64,000 nucleotides of DNA from Formosa sediminum. GTDB taxonomy: Bacteria; Bacteroidota; Bacteroidia; Flavobacteriales; Flavobacteriaceae. A model generated the notes under the pieces. That model had not been told where the DNA came from. It ran no database searches and worked only from the letters and a program-made list of their open reading frames with translations. Made by a program: the position numbers and the translations under genes. Position 1 is the first letter of the stretch. Each line of letters starts with the position of its first letter. The stretch is taken from contig NZ_CP041637.1 of the NCBI RefSeq assembly GCF_007197735.1, forward strand, positions 3,815,001 to 3,879,000. Reading direction: 5' to 3'. Of this stretch, positions 17,925-25,563 are shown piece by piece.

Positions 17925-18500
17925 TTAAGACATTACTTCTTTTCTTATTCTACTTAAAGAAGTATCAGTAACTCCTAAATAAGTCGCAATGTGTTTTAAT
18001 GGTACTTCTTTAATAATTTGTGGCTTATCTTTCAACAAATGTAAGTAACGTTCTGAGGCACTTTGTGTGTGCATATTAACAGCACGATGTTTTGCCATAA
18101 AAAGTTGCTGGGACATCCAGCTACGCCCCCATTCTGTAAACCCCTCAATAGTATTAAATAAGTTTTGGAAATCATTGAAGTCTATCTTATATACTTCACA
18201 GTCCGTTAAGGCATGAATGGTTTCTTTAGAAGGTGTACGAAGAAATAAAGACGCGACTTCAATTAGAATATCATCAGAACCAAAAAAATCGGTAGTAATT
18301 TCGTTGCCTTTATAATCAATTACATACGAACGACACAATCCTTTTTTTATTAAAAAATAGGAATTGCTTATTTTGCCTTCTTGTAATATGATTTCATGTT
18401 TTGAAAACTCAACTTTTGTATGGGCATCAATTATGTTTTTGTAATCTTCTTTTTTAATCTTTGGGTGATTATAGATGTTTTCGAAAAAGGAAGCTTTCAT
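17925..18500 (-). CDS. Crp/Fnr family transcriptional regulator
   Basis: A 191-residue regulator with an N-terminal cyclic-nucleotide-binding-like beta-roll (EIILQEGKISNSYFLIKKGLCRSYVIDYKGNEITTDFFGSDDILIE, about residues 37-85) and a C-terminal winged helix (HIATYLGVTDTSLSRIRKE, residues about 165-185). No Cys cluster for an Fe-S centre is present and the nucleotide-binding pocket looks degenerate, as in many Bacteroidota members of the family. It lies upstream of the VOC/NTF2 genes on the same strand and may control them. No clear palindromic operator was found in the 81-base gap to the VOC gene. Confidence 0.85.
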   Translation of the reverse strand: MKASFFENIYNHPKIKKEDYKNIIDAHTKVEFSKHEIILQEGKISNSYFLIKKGLCRSYVIDYKGNEITTDFFGSDDILIEVASLFLRTPSKETIHALTDCEVYKIDFNDFQNLFNTIEGFTEWGRSWMSQQLFMAKHRAVNMHTQSASERYLHLLKDKPQIIKEVPLKHIATYLGVTDTSLSRIRKEVMS

Positions 18501-18974
18501 ACCATTATACTTTTAGTTAAAAATATAATTTATTTATCGTCTAATTTAATTACTTGTAAAATATAATACTCAAATATGTAATCTTTACAATCTTTGAGGT
18601 TACTCAACCTTAAGTTTAATGCTCTTTCCCTTTCCCAATTGTTAATTGTTTTAACAACTGATCATAGGCCAATTAATTCTAAACTTATCTGTACAATACT
18701 CGTAATATGTATCTAAGAGCGTATCTTAAATAGGCATTTCCAATTTGCCCACCTTCTGAAGGTGCATAAAAAAGACTTCTCCTCCTGATTCAGAGGTTCT
18801 AGGTTGATATATGTTTTTAATTATATTTTACAACGAAGTTTTTCAGTATCAATTTTTAATTATGAGCATATTTTTAAACAAAAAATTGTTCCATCACCAC
18901 TATCACGTACTAATCGATTATCCAAAATTTCTGCATCACTAATAAGAATGACAAATAGCTTTTAATATTTACTA
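18501..18974. other. Gap with a broken VOC gene and other coding remnants
   Basis: Besides the VOC remnant (18651-18809), a minus-strand stretch near 18868-18960 reads KLFVILISDAEILDNRLVR and continues to DGTIFCLKICS with a stop. It looks like a real protein C-terminus without a start. The whole gap appears to be eroded coding DNA. Confidence 0.45.
18651..18809 (-). pseudogene. Decayed PhnB-type VOC family gene (C-terminal fragment)
   Basis: The minus-strand frame reads PRTSESGGEVFFMHLQKVG, then KLEMPI, an in-frame TAA, DTLLDTYYEYCTDKFRINW and PMISC with a final stop. This matches the C-terminal signature of PhnB-like VOC proteins, where GGKVxMPLQDTFWG and DKFGINWMIS are usual. The internal TAA replaces the conserved Gln codon by a single base change. 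No N-terminal part was found upstream. Confidence 0.65.
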
Positions 18975-20819
18975 TTACTTACTTAAAGCTTTTACGATAC
19001 GATCTTCATTAATTACTATATCTCTAAATAGCACATGAGGAAATTCTTTATATTTAGACATTTTAAAAGCATCAGAAATATTTAAGAGTGTCGAAGCTGT
19101 AATTAGGGATAAATTCATTTCAGTGTCCATTTCACAATCTGTTACAAAGTCATCACTAAATTCTGGAGCTACAAGTAGTATTTTAACTATTCGAAGATTA
19201 TTCTTAAGTGCTACATTTTGGTATGATTTTAACTGTCTTGAGACAGTACTAAATTTATTATACCCCCGTTCTTTACTTGTCTTACATTCAACTATAATCA
19301 CTTCATCGTTGCCTAAATTTAAGAGAATATCAATCATGTCCTTTTTAGTATTTAATTCATTTTTATATACCTCATCAACATTAAACCCTAAGTTTTGAAA
19401 TATAACTGAAGTTAATTCTTCGAATTTTAAGCCTAACTCACTTTCTTTAATTATTATCCCATTCTCCTTTAATAAATTCAGATTACGATATGCCACATTT
19501 CCATAATTTTCTAAATAGAGATTTTCTACATCTTTATAATGTTCAAGGATATTTAAAATATCATCACCTCTTTGTTTTACTTCATTTTCTTTTATAAATT
19601 TAGTTAAGTCCTCTTTTTCAATTAGATCTAAAATATCTCTAGGTTTTATATTGTAATCCAAAAGAAAGTCTGCTTTTAATACATATTCATCTTGCAACTC
19701 AAATTGATCTTTAATTTGCTTATTTAATTTTGGTAATGATAAATTTAGCTCAGTTAATAATTTGTCGAAACCATCAATAGAAATACCAACTTTTTCATCT
19801 TTTTCAATATTTTCAAAGTGCTCAATTAAACTAACTATCTTATCTTCTAGAACGCTCCCTTTCAAATTAGCTATACCTAACCCTTTCTCACAAAGCTCGT
19901 TTAGCGTTTTTTTCTTTTCCGTAAGATTACTTCCTGATTTATAAATATCATCTAAAAGTAAATTAGTAAATGAAACTCCTTCTTTTATTATTTCTTCAAT
20001 TTTAACAGAATACGGTAACTTTCTATCTATATTGTGGTCTTTACAAATTTTGTTTATTATTGGCTCTCTTAAAAGTTTAAGTGTTCTTCGATAAAATTTA
20101 TCAGCAACTTCCTGCTGTCTTACTTTTCTTAATAATCTTACTATTTCGTCAGCTACATATATAGTATTTTCCTTGTTTGAGTAGAAAATCACACCTATGT
20201 TTTTCAAACTCTTAATAACTTCCTGTATATCTAGTTTTTTTACCGGTAAAATTGAGTAATTAATTAACTTTTCTTCTTCTTGTGAAAGATCAAGCTGATT
20301 AGCTAATGTAAGTAAAATGGATAACTCATCTGAAGTTATTCTAGCTTCTCTATTATTATCAACATCATTATGATAAGCAGTTTTAAGACAAGATTTATAA
20401 ATTTTATAATCCCTGATTCTTGATGGACTTAATTCTGATTTGTCTTTATCAAAATCTGCATTTAAATTTTTAATTTTAGTTTTTAAATTTTTAATTTCTT
20501 TTTCATATAAACGTGAAAACCAATCTTGTTTCATTATACAATTTCCATCTCTAATAATAATATCAATTAATAAATCTAATTGAGATGTAATTTCTTGAAA
20601 TTCACAATTTATATGTTCTTGAAATTCTTTCTCAGTTAATTCAAAGATTCTAGATATATTTTGATTGTCAACTGATTTTAATCCTTTATCTGTAGAACTT
20701 AATATTTTATTTATCTCCTTAATATTTCTGGGATTTTTAGATATGATATTATCTATTATTTTGATAAAAGAATTTTTTTCAATTGATCCTAATTTATCTA
20801 ATATCTTTTCTAATTTCAT
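18975..20819 (-). CDS. Large helical protein with C-terminal PD-(D/E)XK nuclease-like domain
   Basis: A 614-residue soluble protein with no close match known to me. Residues 1-460 are charged and mostly helical, with several coiled-coil-like runs. Residues about 465-560 have a restriction-endonuclease-like core: KFEELTSVIFQNLGF with the helix Glu at 467-468, MIDILL with Asp at 497, VIIVECKTS with Glu 511 and Lys 513, then a QxxxY motif (RQLKSY, Gln 529, Tyr 533). These are the metal-binding and catalytic residues of Mrr/RecB-like nucleases. It is alone on the minus strand in a tRNA-linked island, with low GC. A defence role is inference. Confidence 0.7.
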   Translation of the reverse strand: MKLEKILDKLGSIEKNSFIKIIDNIISKNPRNIKEINKILSSTDKGLKSVDNQNISRIFELTEKEFQEHINCEFQEITSQLDLLIDIIIRDGNCIMKQDWFSRLYEKEIKNLKTKIKNLNADFDKDKSELSPSRIRDYKIYKSCLKTAYHNDVDNNREARITSDELSILLTLANQLDLSQEEEKLINYSILPVKKLDIQEVIKSLKNIGVIFYSNKENTIYVADEIVRLLRKVRQQEVADKFYRRTLKLLREPIINKICKDHNIDRKLPYSVKIEEIIKEGVSFTNLLLDDIYKSGSNLTEKKKTLNELCEKGLGIANLKGSVLEDKIVSLIEHFENIEKDEKVGISIDGFDKLLTELNLSLPKLNKQIKDQFELQDEYVLKADFLLDYNIKPRDILDLIEKEDLTKFIKENEVKQRGDDILNILEHYKDVENLYLENYGNVAYRNLNLLKENGIIIKESELGLKFEELTSVIFQNLGFNVDEVYKNELNTKKDMIDILLNLGNDEVIIVECKTSKERGYNKFSTVSRQLKSYQNVALKNNLRIVKILLVAPEFSDDFVTDCEMDTEMNLSLITASTLLNISDAFKMSKYKEFPHVLFRDIVINEDRIVKALSK

Positions 20820-21153
20820 GATGCTTAAAGTTTAAGTGACAGGTTATTATTAATAAGTTAATGATTATTTTAATACAAAAAAGTAACTATTTTACAAATA
20901 ACATATAAGATATTCCTTTCATTTTAACTTAAAAGTAAAGGAGACCTATAATTAAGGTTTAATTTCGTTTAAATATATTTTACATACAACTTAAATTCAC
21001 CTAAATTATATATTTGATATATGAGGATTTATAGTTGGTAAGAAATGTTTTTTTTAACATTATATAGGAAGTATCAAGATAACTATCGAAATTAAAACAA
21101 GAAGTTTTCAATTATAACATTTACTTTTTTACGATTTATAATAATTTAAGAAC
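20820..21153. other. Gap between nuclease-like gene and umuC remnant
   Basis: I see no gene, hairpin or repeat I can support here. It is very AT-rich and should contain the promoter of the 614-residue protein gene. Confidence 0.4.
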
Positions 21154-21696
21154 CTAAACCTTTACCCGAATAAGATCATTGATATGTGTAGAATATCTGG
21201 GAGATAAGCGTTCTTCTTTCATTTTCCATTGGAGGCCGAGGAGACTGAGCACCAAACTTTACTTTATTGTTTCCGTAAGACGTATTTAGCCTGTCGACTA
21301 TAGCCATTAGGGTTGGTGCTTTGGATTATCGTTGGAGAATAGACTAAATTGTTTTTGATTTTCTGGCATTAAATTCATGACAATTACTCCTACCTTTTTG
21401 TGATGAAAATCTTTTATATAAATACAATCAAGCGCTTTGTAAGCTGCTTTTATTAGGTCGAAGTTTGAATTAGTAGGCGTTTCTGTTTTGATAATTATAT
21501 TGCGGTAATATTGTGGCAGGTCCTTACGAAATCCGTTGGTATGAAAAAAGATCATGACCGCATTAGTTGGAGAATTCTGATGACGTAATGTTTCGGCACA
21601 AGACACAGCAAATGTTACCACAAATTCGCATGAGTCGTAAAAATTATTACAATCGACCAAGGCAAACATTAGTAGCATGTACCCAGAACAATACAT
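21154..21696 (-). pseudogene. umuC: umuC remnant (Y-family DNA polymerase V subunit), internally deleted and frameshifted
   Basis: The N-terminus from 21669 reads MFALVDCNNFYDSCE, the start of the UmuC catalytic palm. It then jumps directly to VVTFAVSCAETLRHQ and the C-terminal DNA-binding part ending SNDNPKHQP. About 270 residues of the usual ~420 are missing. A frameshift near 21310 puts LMAIVDRLNTSYGNNKVKFG in a second frame, and another near 21235 puts WKMKEERLSPRYSTHINDL in a third, ending at a TAG at 21154-21156. No umuD is adjacent. A longer in-frame start exists at 21696 but adds only junk from the fused integrase leader. Confidence 0.88.
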
Positions 21697-21718
21697 TGAA
21701 GTTGGATTGTGTTTGCAT
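21668..21718 (-). pseudogene. Tyrosine recombinase N-terminal remnant 2
   Basis: From ATG at 21718 the minus strand reads MQTQSNFNVLFWVHATN and then runs into the umuC start in another frame. The 16 recognisable residues match the start of Bacteroidota integrases. The upstream block is repeated at 16165-16343. The rest of the integrase is gone. Confidence 0.6.
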
Positions 21719-21853
21719 AGCTGTTGTCTTAAAAATTAAACCTGAGTTAAAACGAAAGTCAAATCAACTATTACTATACCCGTATTTTAGTCAATCGATT
21801 CACATTTTTATGATTTAAAAAGTGTGAACCAATTAGATTGATATGACATCAAT
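21671..21853 (-). repeat. Direct repeat copy 2: integrase 5' region next to tRNA-Pro
   Basis: About 183 bases align with 16165-16343 in the same orientation. The repeat ends 80 bases from the 3' end of the tRNA gene, as expected for the integrase end of a tRNA-targeted element. Confidence 0.85.
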
Positions 21854-21864
21854 TTAAATGAATG

Positions 21865-21910
21865 TCTAAAAACAATAAAACCTCGTAAATCATAAGACTT
21901 ACAAGGTTTT
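21865..21910 (-). terminator. Terminator of tRNA-Pro
   Basis: On the minus strand a 12-bp stem (21899-21910 with 21877-21888, one G-U pair) is followed by a U-rich tract. It starts 25 bases after the tRNA 3' end. Confidence 0.75.
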
Positions 21911-21934
21911 GAATCAATTTAATATTGACTATTG

Positions 21935-22009
21935 TCGGGGTGGCAGGATTCGAACCTGCGACCTCCGCGTCCCAAACGCGGCGCGATAACCGGGCTACGC
22001 TACACCCCG
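21935..22009 (-). tRNA. tRNA-Pro (anticodon UGG)
   Basis: The 75-base cloverleaf reads CGGGGTG at the 5' end pairing with CACCCCG at the 3' end, with A as discriminator. The D-arm is AGCCCGGTTATCGC. The anticodon stem CCGCG/CGCGG carries the loop TTTGGGA, giving UGG. The T-arm GCAGGTTCGAATCCTGC is perfect. CCA is not encoded. Its 3' end faces the eroded island at 16-22 kb, which is the usual polarity for integration into a tRNA gene. Confidence 0.97.
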
Positions 22010-22026
22010 AAAAATTATCGAGGGTG

Positions 22027-22055
22027 CAAATATACATCTTTTTATTAAAAACAAA
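22027..22055 (-). promoter_or_regulatory. Promoter of tRNA-Pro (Bacteroidota -33/-7 type)
   Basis: On the minus strand TTTG (22052-22055), 17 bases, then TATATTTG (22027-22034), an exact match to the TAnnTTTG -7 element. The tRNA 5' end lies 17 bases further on. Confidence 0.7.
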
Positions 22056-22100
22056 CTATTTTTTTATTAAATTGTAAATAATTATTTAAAAAACAATTTA

Positions 22101-23207
22101 ATGAAACACGTAAAACATTTATTACTAACACTTTTACTACTTCATTTTTTTGCTTGTGCTCAAGAAAAAAAATCTAGCTCCTCAACTTACGATTATGAAG
22201 TTATTGTTTCGGGCATAGATATTCCTTGGGGATTTGTTTTTCTTCCAGACAATGCAATGCTAATAACAGAAAAGTCTGGTGCATTAGTGCATTTTAAAAA
22301 TGGCAAAAAAACCAATATTTCAGGTTTACCCAAAATAACTAGATTAGGACAAGGTGGCTTATTAGATATTGCATTACACCCAAATTATAAAGACAACGGC
22401 TGGATTTATTTTACATACGCATCTTCTGAAGGGGAAGGCTCTGGTGCAAACACAGCACTAATGCGTGCAAAAATTAAAAATAATAGCCTCATTGATAAAG
22501 AACTCTTATACAAAGCAACCCCAAATTATACAAGCGGAGATCACTTTGGATCCCGAATTCTTTTCGACCAAAACAATTACCTTTACTTTAGTATTGGAGA
22601 ACGCGGACAGCGCGATAAAAACCCTCAGGATATAACACGAGATGGTGGTAAAATTTATCGTTTACATGACGATGGCAGTATCCCTTCAGATAATCCGTTT
22701 GTAAATACTCCAAAAGCTAAAAAAGCCATTTATACTTACGGTCATAGAAATCCGCAAGGCATGATTTTAAATCCTGAAACCAATACCATTTGGGCACACG
22801 AACATGGCCCCAAAGGTGGTGACGAAATTAATATCATCTCTAAAGGAAAAAATTACGGTTGGCCTGTGGTTACGTTTGGCATTAATTATTGGGGTACATC
22901 AATATCAGATTTTACCGAAAAAAAAGGCATGGCATCCCCTATTCATCATTGGACACCTTCTATAGCACCATCAGGGATGTGTTACGTAACATCTAACAAA
23001 TACTCGGGTTGGAAAGGCAATATACTAGTTGGATCGTTAAAATTTCAATATTTAAACCGTTGTATCATTAAAAATAATAGCGTTATAAAAGAAGAGCGCA
23101 TACTAGAAGATATTGGCCGTGTACGCGCTGTAGTACAAGGTCCTGATGAATTTATTTATGTTGGAATTGAAAATGTTGGAATAGTTAAAATTATTCCCAA
23201 GAATTAG
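22101..23207 (+). CDS. PQQ-dependent sugar dehydrogenase (glucose/sorbosone dehydrogenase family) lipoprotein
   Basis: A 368-residue protein with a lipoprotein signal peptide (LLLHFFACAQEKK, Cys at about 19). The beta-propeller of the soluble-glucose-dehydrogenase/aldose sugar dehydrogenase family follows: IPWGFVFLPD, GQGGLLDIALHP, YFTYASSEGEGSG, GDHFGSRILF, SIGERG, GHRNPQGM, HEHGPKGGDEIN and WTPSIAPSGM. These motifs carry the His, Arg and acidic residues used for PQQ and calcium. It probably oxidises sugars on the outer side of the cytoplasmic membrane or at the outer membrane. It is followed by a separate promoter for the udk operon, so it is likely monocistronic. Confidence 0.9.
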   Translation: MKHVKHLLLTLLLLHFFACAQEKKSSSSTYDYEVIVSGIDIPWGFVFLPDNAMLITEKSGALVHFKNGKKTNISGLPKITRLGQGGLLDIALHPNYKDNGWIYFTYASSEGEGSGANTALMRAKIKNNSLIDKELLYKATPNYTSGDHFGSRILFDQNNYLYFSIGERGQRDKNPQDITRDGGKIYRLHDDGSIPSDNPFVNTPKAKKAIYTYGHRNPQGMILNPETNTIWAHEHGPKGGDEINIISKGKNYGWPVVTFGINYWGTSISDFTEKKGMASPIHHWTPSIAPSGMCYVTSNKYSGWKGNILVGSLKFQYLNRCIIKNNSVIKEERILEDIGRVRAVVQGPDEFIYVGIENVGIVKIIPKN

Positions 23208-23210
23208 TCT

Positions 23211-23218
23211 TAAATTTG
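23211..23218 (+). promoter_or_regulatory. -7 promoter element before udk
   Basis: TAAATTTG matches TAnnTTTG exactly and lies 24 bases before the start of the uridine kinase gene. No clear TTTG is seen at -33, so it is only a moderate call. Confidence 0.4.
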
Positions 23219-23242
23219 CCCATTCATTAAACACAAAAATCA

Positions 23243-23851
23243 ATGCTAATTATAGGTCTTACAGGTGGAACAGGTTGTGGAAAAACAACCGTAGTAAATC
23301 AAATTTTAAACGAACTTCCAGAAGCTGAAGTTGGTATTATATCTCAGGACTCTTACTATAACGACACCTCTCACCTTTCTTACGACGAACGTAAACGCAT
23401 AAATTTTGATCATCCAAAATCTATCGATTTCGATTTGTTAGTAACACATTTAAAACTATTAAAAGCTGGACAACCTATAGAGCAACCAGTATATTCTTTT
23501 GTGAAACATAACAGAACTGGAGATACCGTTTTAACGCATCCAAGAAAAGTTATGATTGTTGAAGGAATATTAATATTCACTCACCCAGATATTCGCGAGT
23601 TATTCGATATAAAAATATTTGTACATGCAGATAGTGATGAACGTTTAATTAGACGTTTAAAACGAGATATCGCAGAACGTGGTCGCGATTTAGATGAAGT
23701 TTTAAACCGTTACCAAACCACATTAAAACCAATGCATCAGCAATTTATTGAACCCATGAAAGAATATGCTGACATTATTATCCCTAATAATAAATTTAAT
23801 ACTGTTGCTATAGATATCGTGAGAACGATAATAAATGAAAAGCTAATATGA
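23243..23851 (+). CDS. udk: Uridine kinase
   Basis: A 202-residue P-loop kinase of the usual length. Walker A is GGTGCGKTT at residues 8-16. SQDSYYNDTSHLSYDERKRINFDHP near 35-60 is the uridine-kinase substrate region, VIVEGILIF near 100 is the Walker B strand, and RRLKRDIAERGR near 135 is the lid. It phosphorylates uridine and cytidine for pyrimidine salvage. Its stop overlaps the start of the DivIC-like gene by four bases. The order udk, divIC, methylmalonyl-CoA mutase is common in Flavobacteriaceae. Confidence 0.95.
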   Translation: MLIIGLTGGTGCGKTTVVNQILNELPEAEVGIISQDSYYNDTSHLSYDERKRINFDHPKSIDFDLLVTHLKLLKAGQPIEQPVYSFVKHNRTGDTVLTHPRKVMIVEGILIFTHPDIRELFDIKIFVHADSDERLIRRLKRDIAERGRDLDEVLNRYQTTLKPMHQQFIEPMKEYADIIIPNNKFNTVAIDIVRTIINEKLI

Positions 23852-24177
23852 AGTTGAAATTTTTCAATAACAAATATGTAAAACCCTTTAAAAATCCTTT
23901 TGTAATTCCTGGGATTGGCTTTATTGTTTGGATGCTTTTTTTTGATAGTAATTCTTTTCTAATTCATAATGAATTAAATAACGATATCGATAAATTAAAC
24001 GATAAAAAAGAATATTACATTAATGAAATCAATAAAGATCGGAAAGCCTATAAAAAGTTGAACACAGAATATGGATTAGAGAAATTTGCTAGAGAAACGT
24101 ATTATTTAAAGCGTGAAAACGAAGATATTTATATTATTGAGTACGAAGACAGTTTAAATGTAAATTCGCATGAATAA
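23848..24177 (+). CDS. FtsB/DivIC septum formation initiator
   Basis: A 109-residue single-pass membrane protein. A short cytoplasmic N-terminus with FKNPFVIPGIGFIVWMLFF (membrane segment, about residues 20-35) is followed by a coiled coil (ELNNDIDKLNDKKEYYINEI, about 43-70) and the DivIC-type end YGLEKFARETYYLKRENEDIYII. It should join the FtsL/FtsQ complex at the division site. It overlaps udk by four bases at its start and the mutase gene by eight at its end, so it is translationally coupled on both sides. Confidence 0.9.
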   Translation: MKLKFFNNKYVKPFKNPFVIPGIGFIVWMLFFDSNSFLIHNELNNDIDKLNDKKEYYINEINKDRKAYKKLNTEYGLEKFARETYYLKRENEDIYIIEYEDSLNVNSHE

Positions 24178-25546
24178 CACCAATTTGTTTGAAGATTTTA
24201 CTACAGTATCTGCTAAAGCGTGGAAACAAAAAATTCAATACGATTTAAATGGTGCCGATTATAATAAGACTTTAATTTGGCAAACCCCAGAAGATATAAA
24301 TGTTAAGCCATTTTACAATGAAGACGATTTTAAAGAAGATAGCTTCAACTTTAAATCGTCTTTATCTCCATTTAAAATTACCCAAACCATATATGTTAAT
24401 TCTGAAGAAAAGTCTAACACAATAGCTAGTCATGCATTAGACAACCATGCAGATGCTATACTTTTTATTGTACCTACAACTCAATGCGATTTAAATGTTT
24501 TACTTAAAAATATAAACCTTTCTAAAACACCTATATATTTTAATGTACAATTTTGTGATTCTAGTTTTGTCTCAAAATTAAATACCATAGCTCAAGAAAA
24601 AGAGGCCAATTTTTATTTAAATTTTGATATTATTGGACATTTAATAACAGATGGAAATTGGTACAAATCCATGTCTACAGATTTTAAAGTTTTAGAATCT
24701 ATTTTAAAATCTTCTAACCATTTAAAGAGCAACCTAAGTATAAATTTAATTGATTACCAAAATGCAGGCGCTACAATCAAACAACAATTAGCTTACGGTT
24801 TAGCACATGCAAATGAGTATTTAAATCGGTTCTCTAAAGACATAAAAACAGAACTAACATTTAAAGTTGCCATAGGTTCAAACTATTTTTTTGAAATTGC
24901 AAAAATCCGTGCTTTACGTATGTTATGGCACACTTTGGCTTCGGCCTATAATATAAACACCCAATGCCATATTCTAGCAACTCCAACAAAACGTAACAAA
25001 ACAATATACAGTAGTAAAACTAATATATCTAGACTCACTACAGAATACATGAGCGCTATACTTGGCGGGGCAGATAGCATTTGCAATGTCGCACACCATT
25101 CTATTTATAGAAAACAACACAATACTAGCGAACAAAATTCTAGAAATCAATTACATCTTTTAAAACAAAAAAACGTATTAGGTGCTGTTTGCAATCCTTC
25201 AGACGGCTCGTATTACATTGAGAATTTAACGCAACAATTAGCGGAAAAAGCACTCGAATTGTTTAAAGATATTGAAGCTAATGGCGGAATTTTAAAATTA
25301 CTAAAAGAAGGATTAATTCAGAAAAAAATAAAAGAAAGTGCAGATAAAGAACAAGCATTATTTGATTCTGAAACCCAGTTAATAATTGGTGCTAATACCC
25401 ATTCTAACTCTAAAGAAAAAATAAAGGAAAAGCTTGAATTATATCCATTTATAAAACACAATCCTAGAAAAACTCTTATTGAACCTATTATCCCTAAACG
25501 TTTAGCGGAACACATAGAACAAAACAAATTACAATCTGAGAAATAG
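24170..25546 (+). CDS. Methylmalonyl-CoA mutase small (beta) subunit
   Basis: A 458-residue protein of the MutA type, the non-catalytic partner of methylmalonyl-CoA mutase. Visible family segments are SAKAWKQKIQYDLNGADYNKTLIWQTPEDINVKPFY at the N-terminus and YFFEIAKIRALRMLWHTLASAYN near 240-262. CNPSDGSYYIENLTQQLAEKALELF lies near 340. Flavobacterial small subunits of about this length lack the B12 domain, so the absence here is normal. It precedes the split large subunit by 17 bases. Because that partner is degenerate, this subunit may also have lost its original role. Confidence 0.85.
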   Translation: MNNTNLFEDFTTVSAKAWKQKIQYDLNGADYNKTLIWQTPEDINVKPFYNEDDFKEDSFNFKSSLSPFKITQTIYVNSEEKSNTIASHALDNHADAILFIVPTTQCDLNVLLKNINLSKTPIYFNVQFCDSSFVSKLNTIAQEKEANFYLNFDIIGHLITDGNWYKSMSTDFKVLESILKSSNHLKSNLSINLIDYQNAGATIKQQLAYGLAHANEYLNRFSKDIKTELTFKVAIGSNYFFEIAKIRALRMLWHTLASAYNINTQCHILATPTKRNKTIYSSKTNISRLTTEYMSAILGGADSICNVAHHSIYRKQHNTSEQNSRNQLHLLKQKNVLGAVCNPSDGSYYIENLTQQLAEKALELFKDIEANGGILKLLKEGLIQKKIKESADKEQALFDSETQLIIGANTHSNSKEKIKEKLELYPFIKHNPRKTLIEPIIPKRLAEHIEQNKLQSEK

Positions 25547-25563
25547 TACATCAAAATCTTAAC

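Noticed and set aside
18528-18650. A minus-strand stretch reading NNWERERALNLRLSNLKDC, possibly another protein fragment
   Set aside because: It has no start, is bounded by a stop within about 40 codons and matches no family I know. It could be chance in AT-rich DNA.
21849-22037. A 62-codon minus-strand frame across the tRNA-Pro gene
   Set aside because: It reads through the tRNA itself and its promoter; the tRNA explains the sequence.
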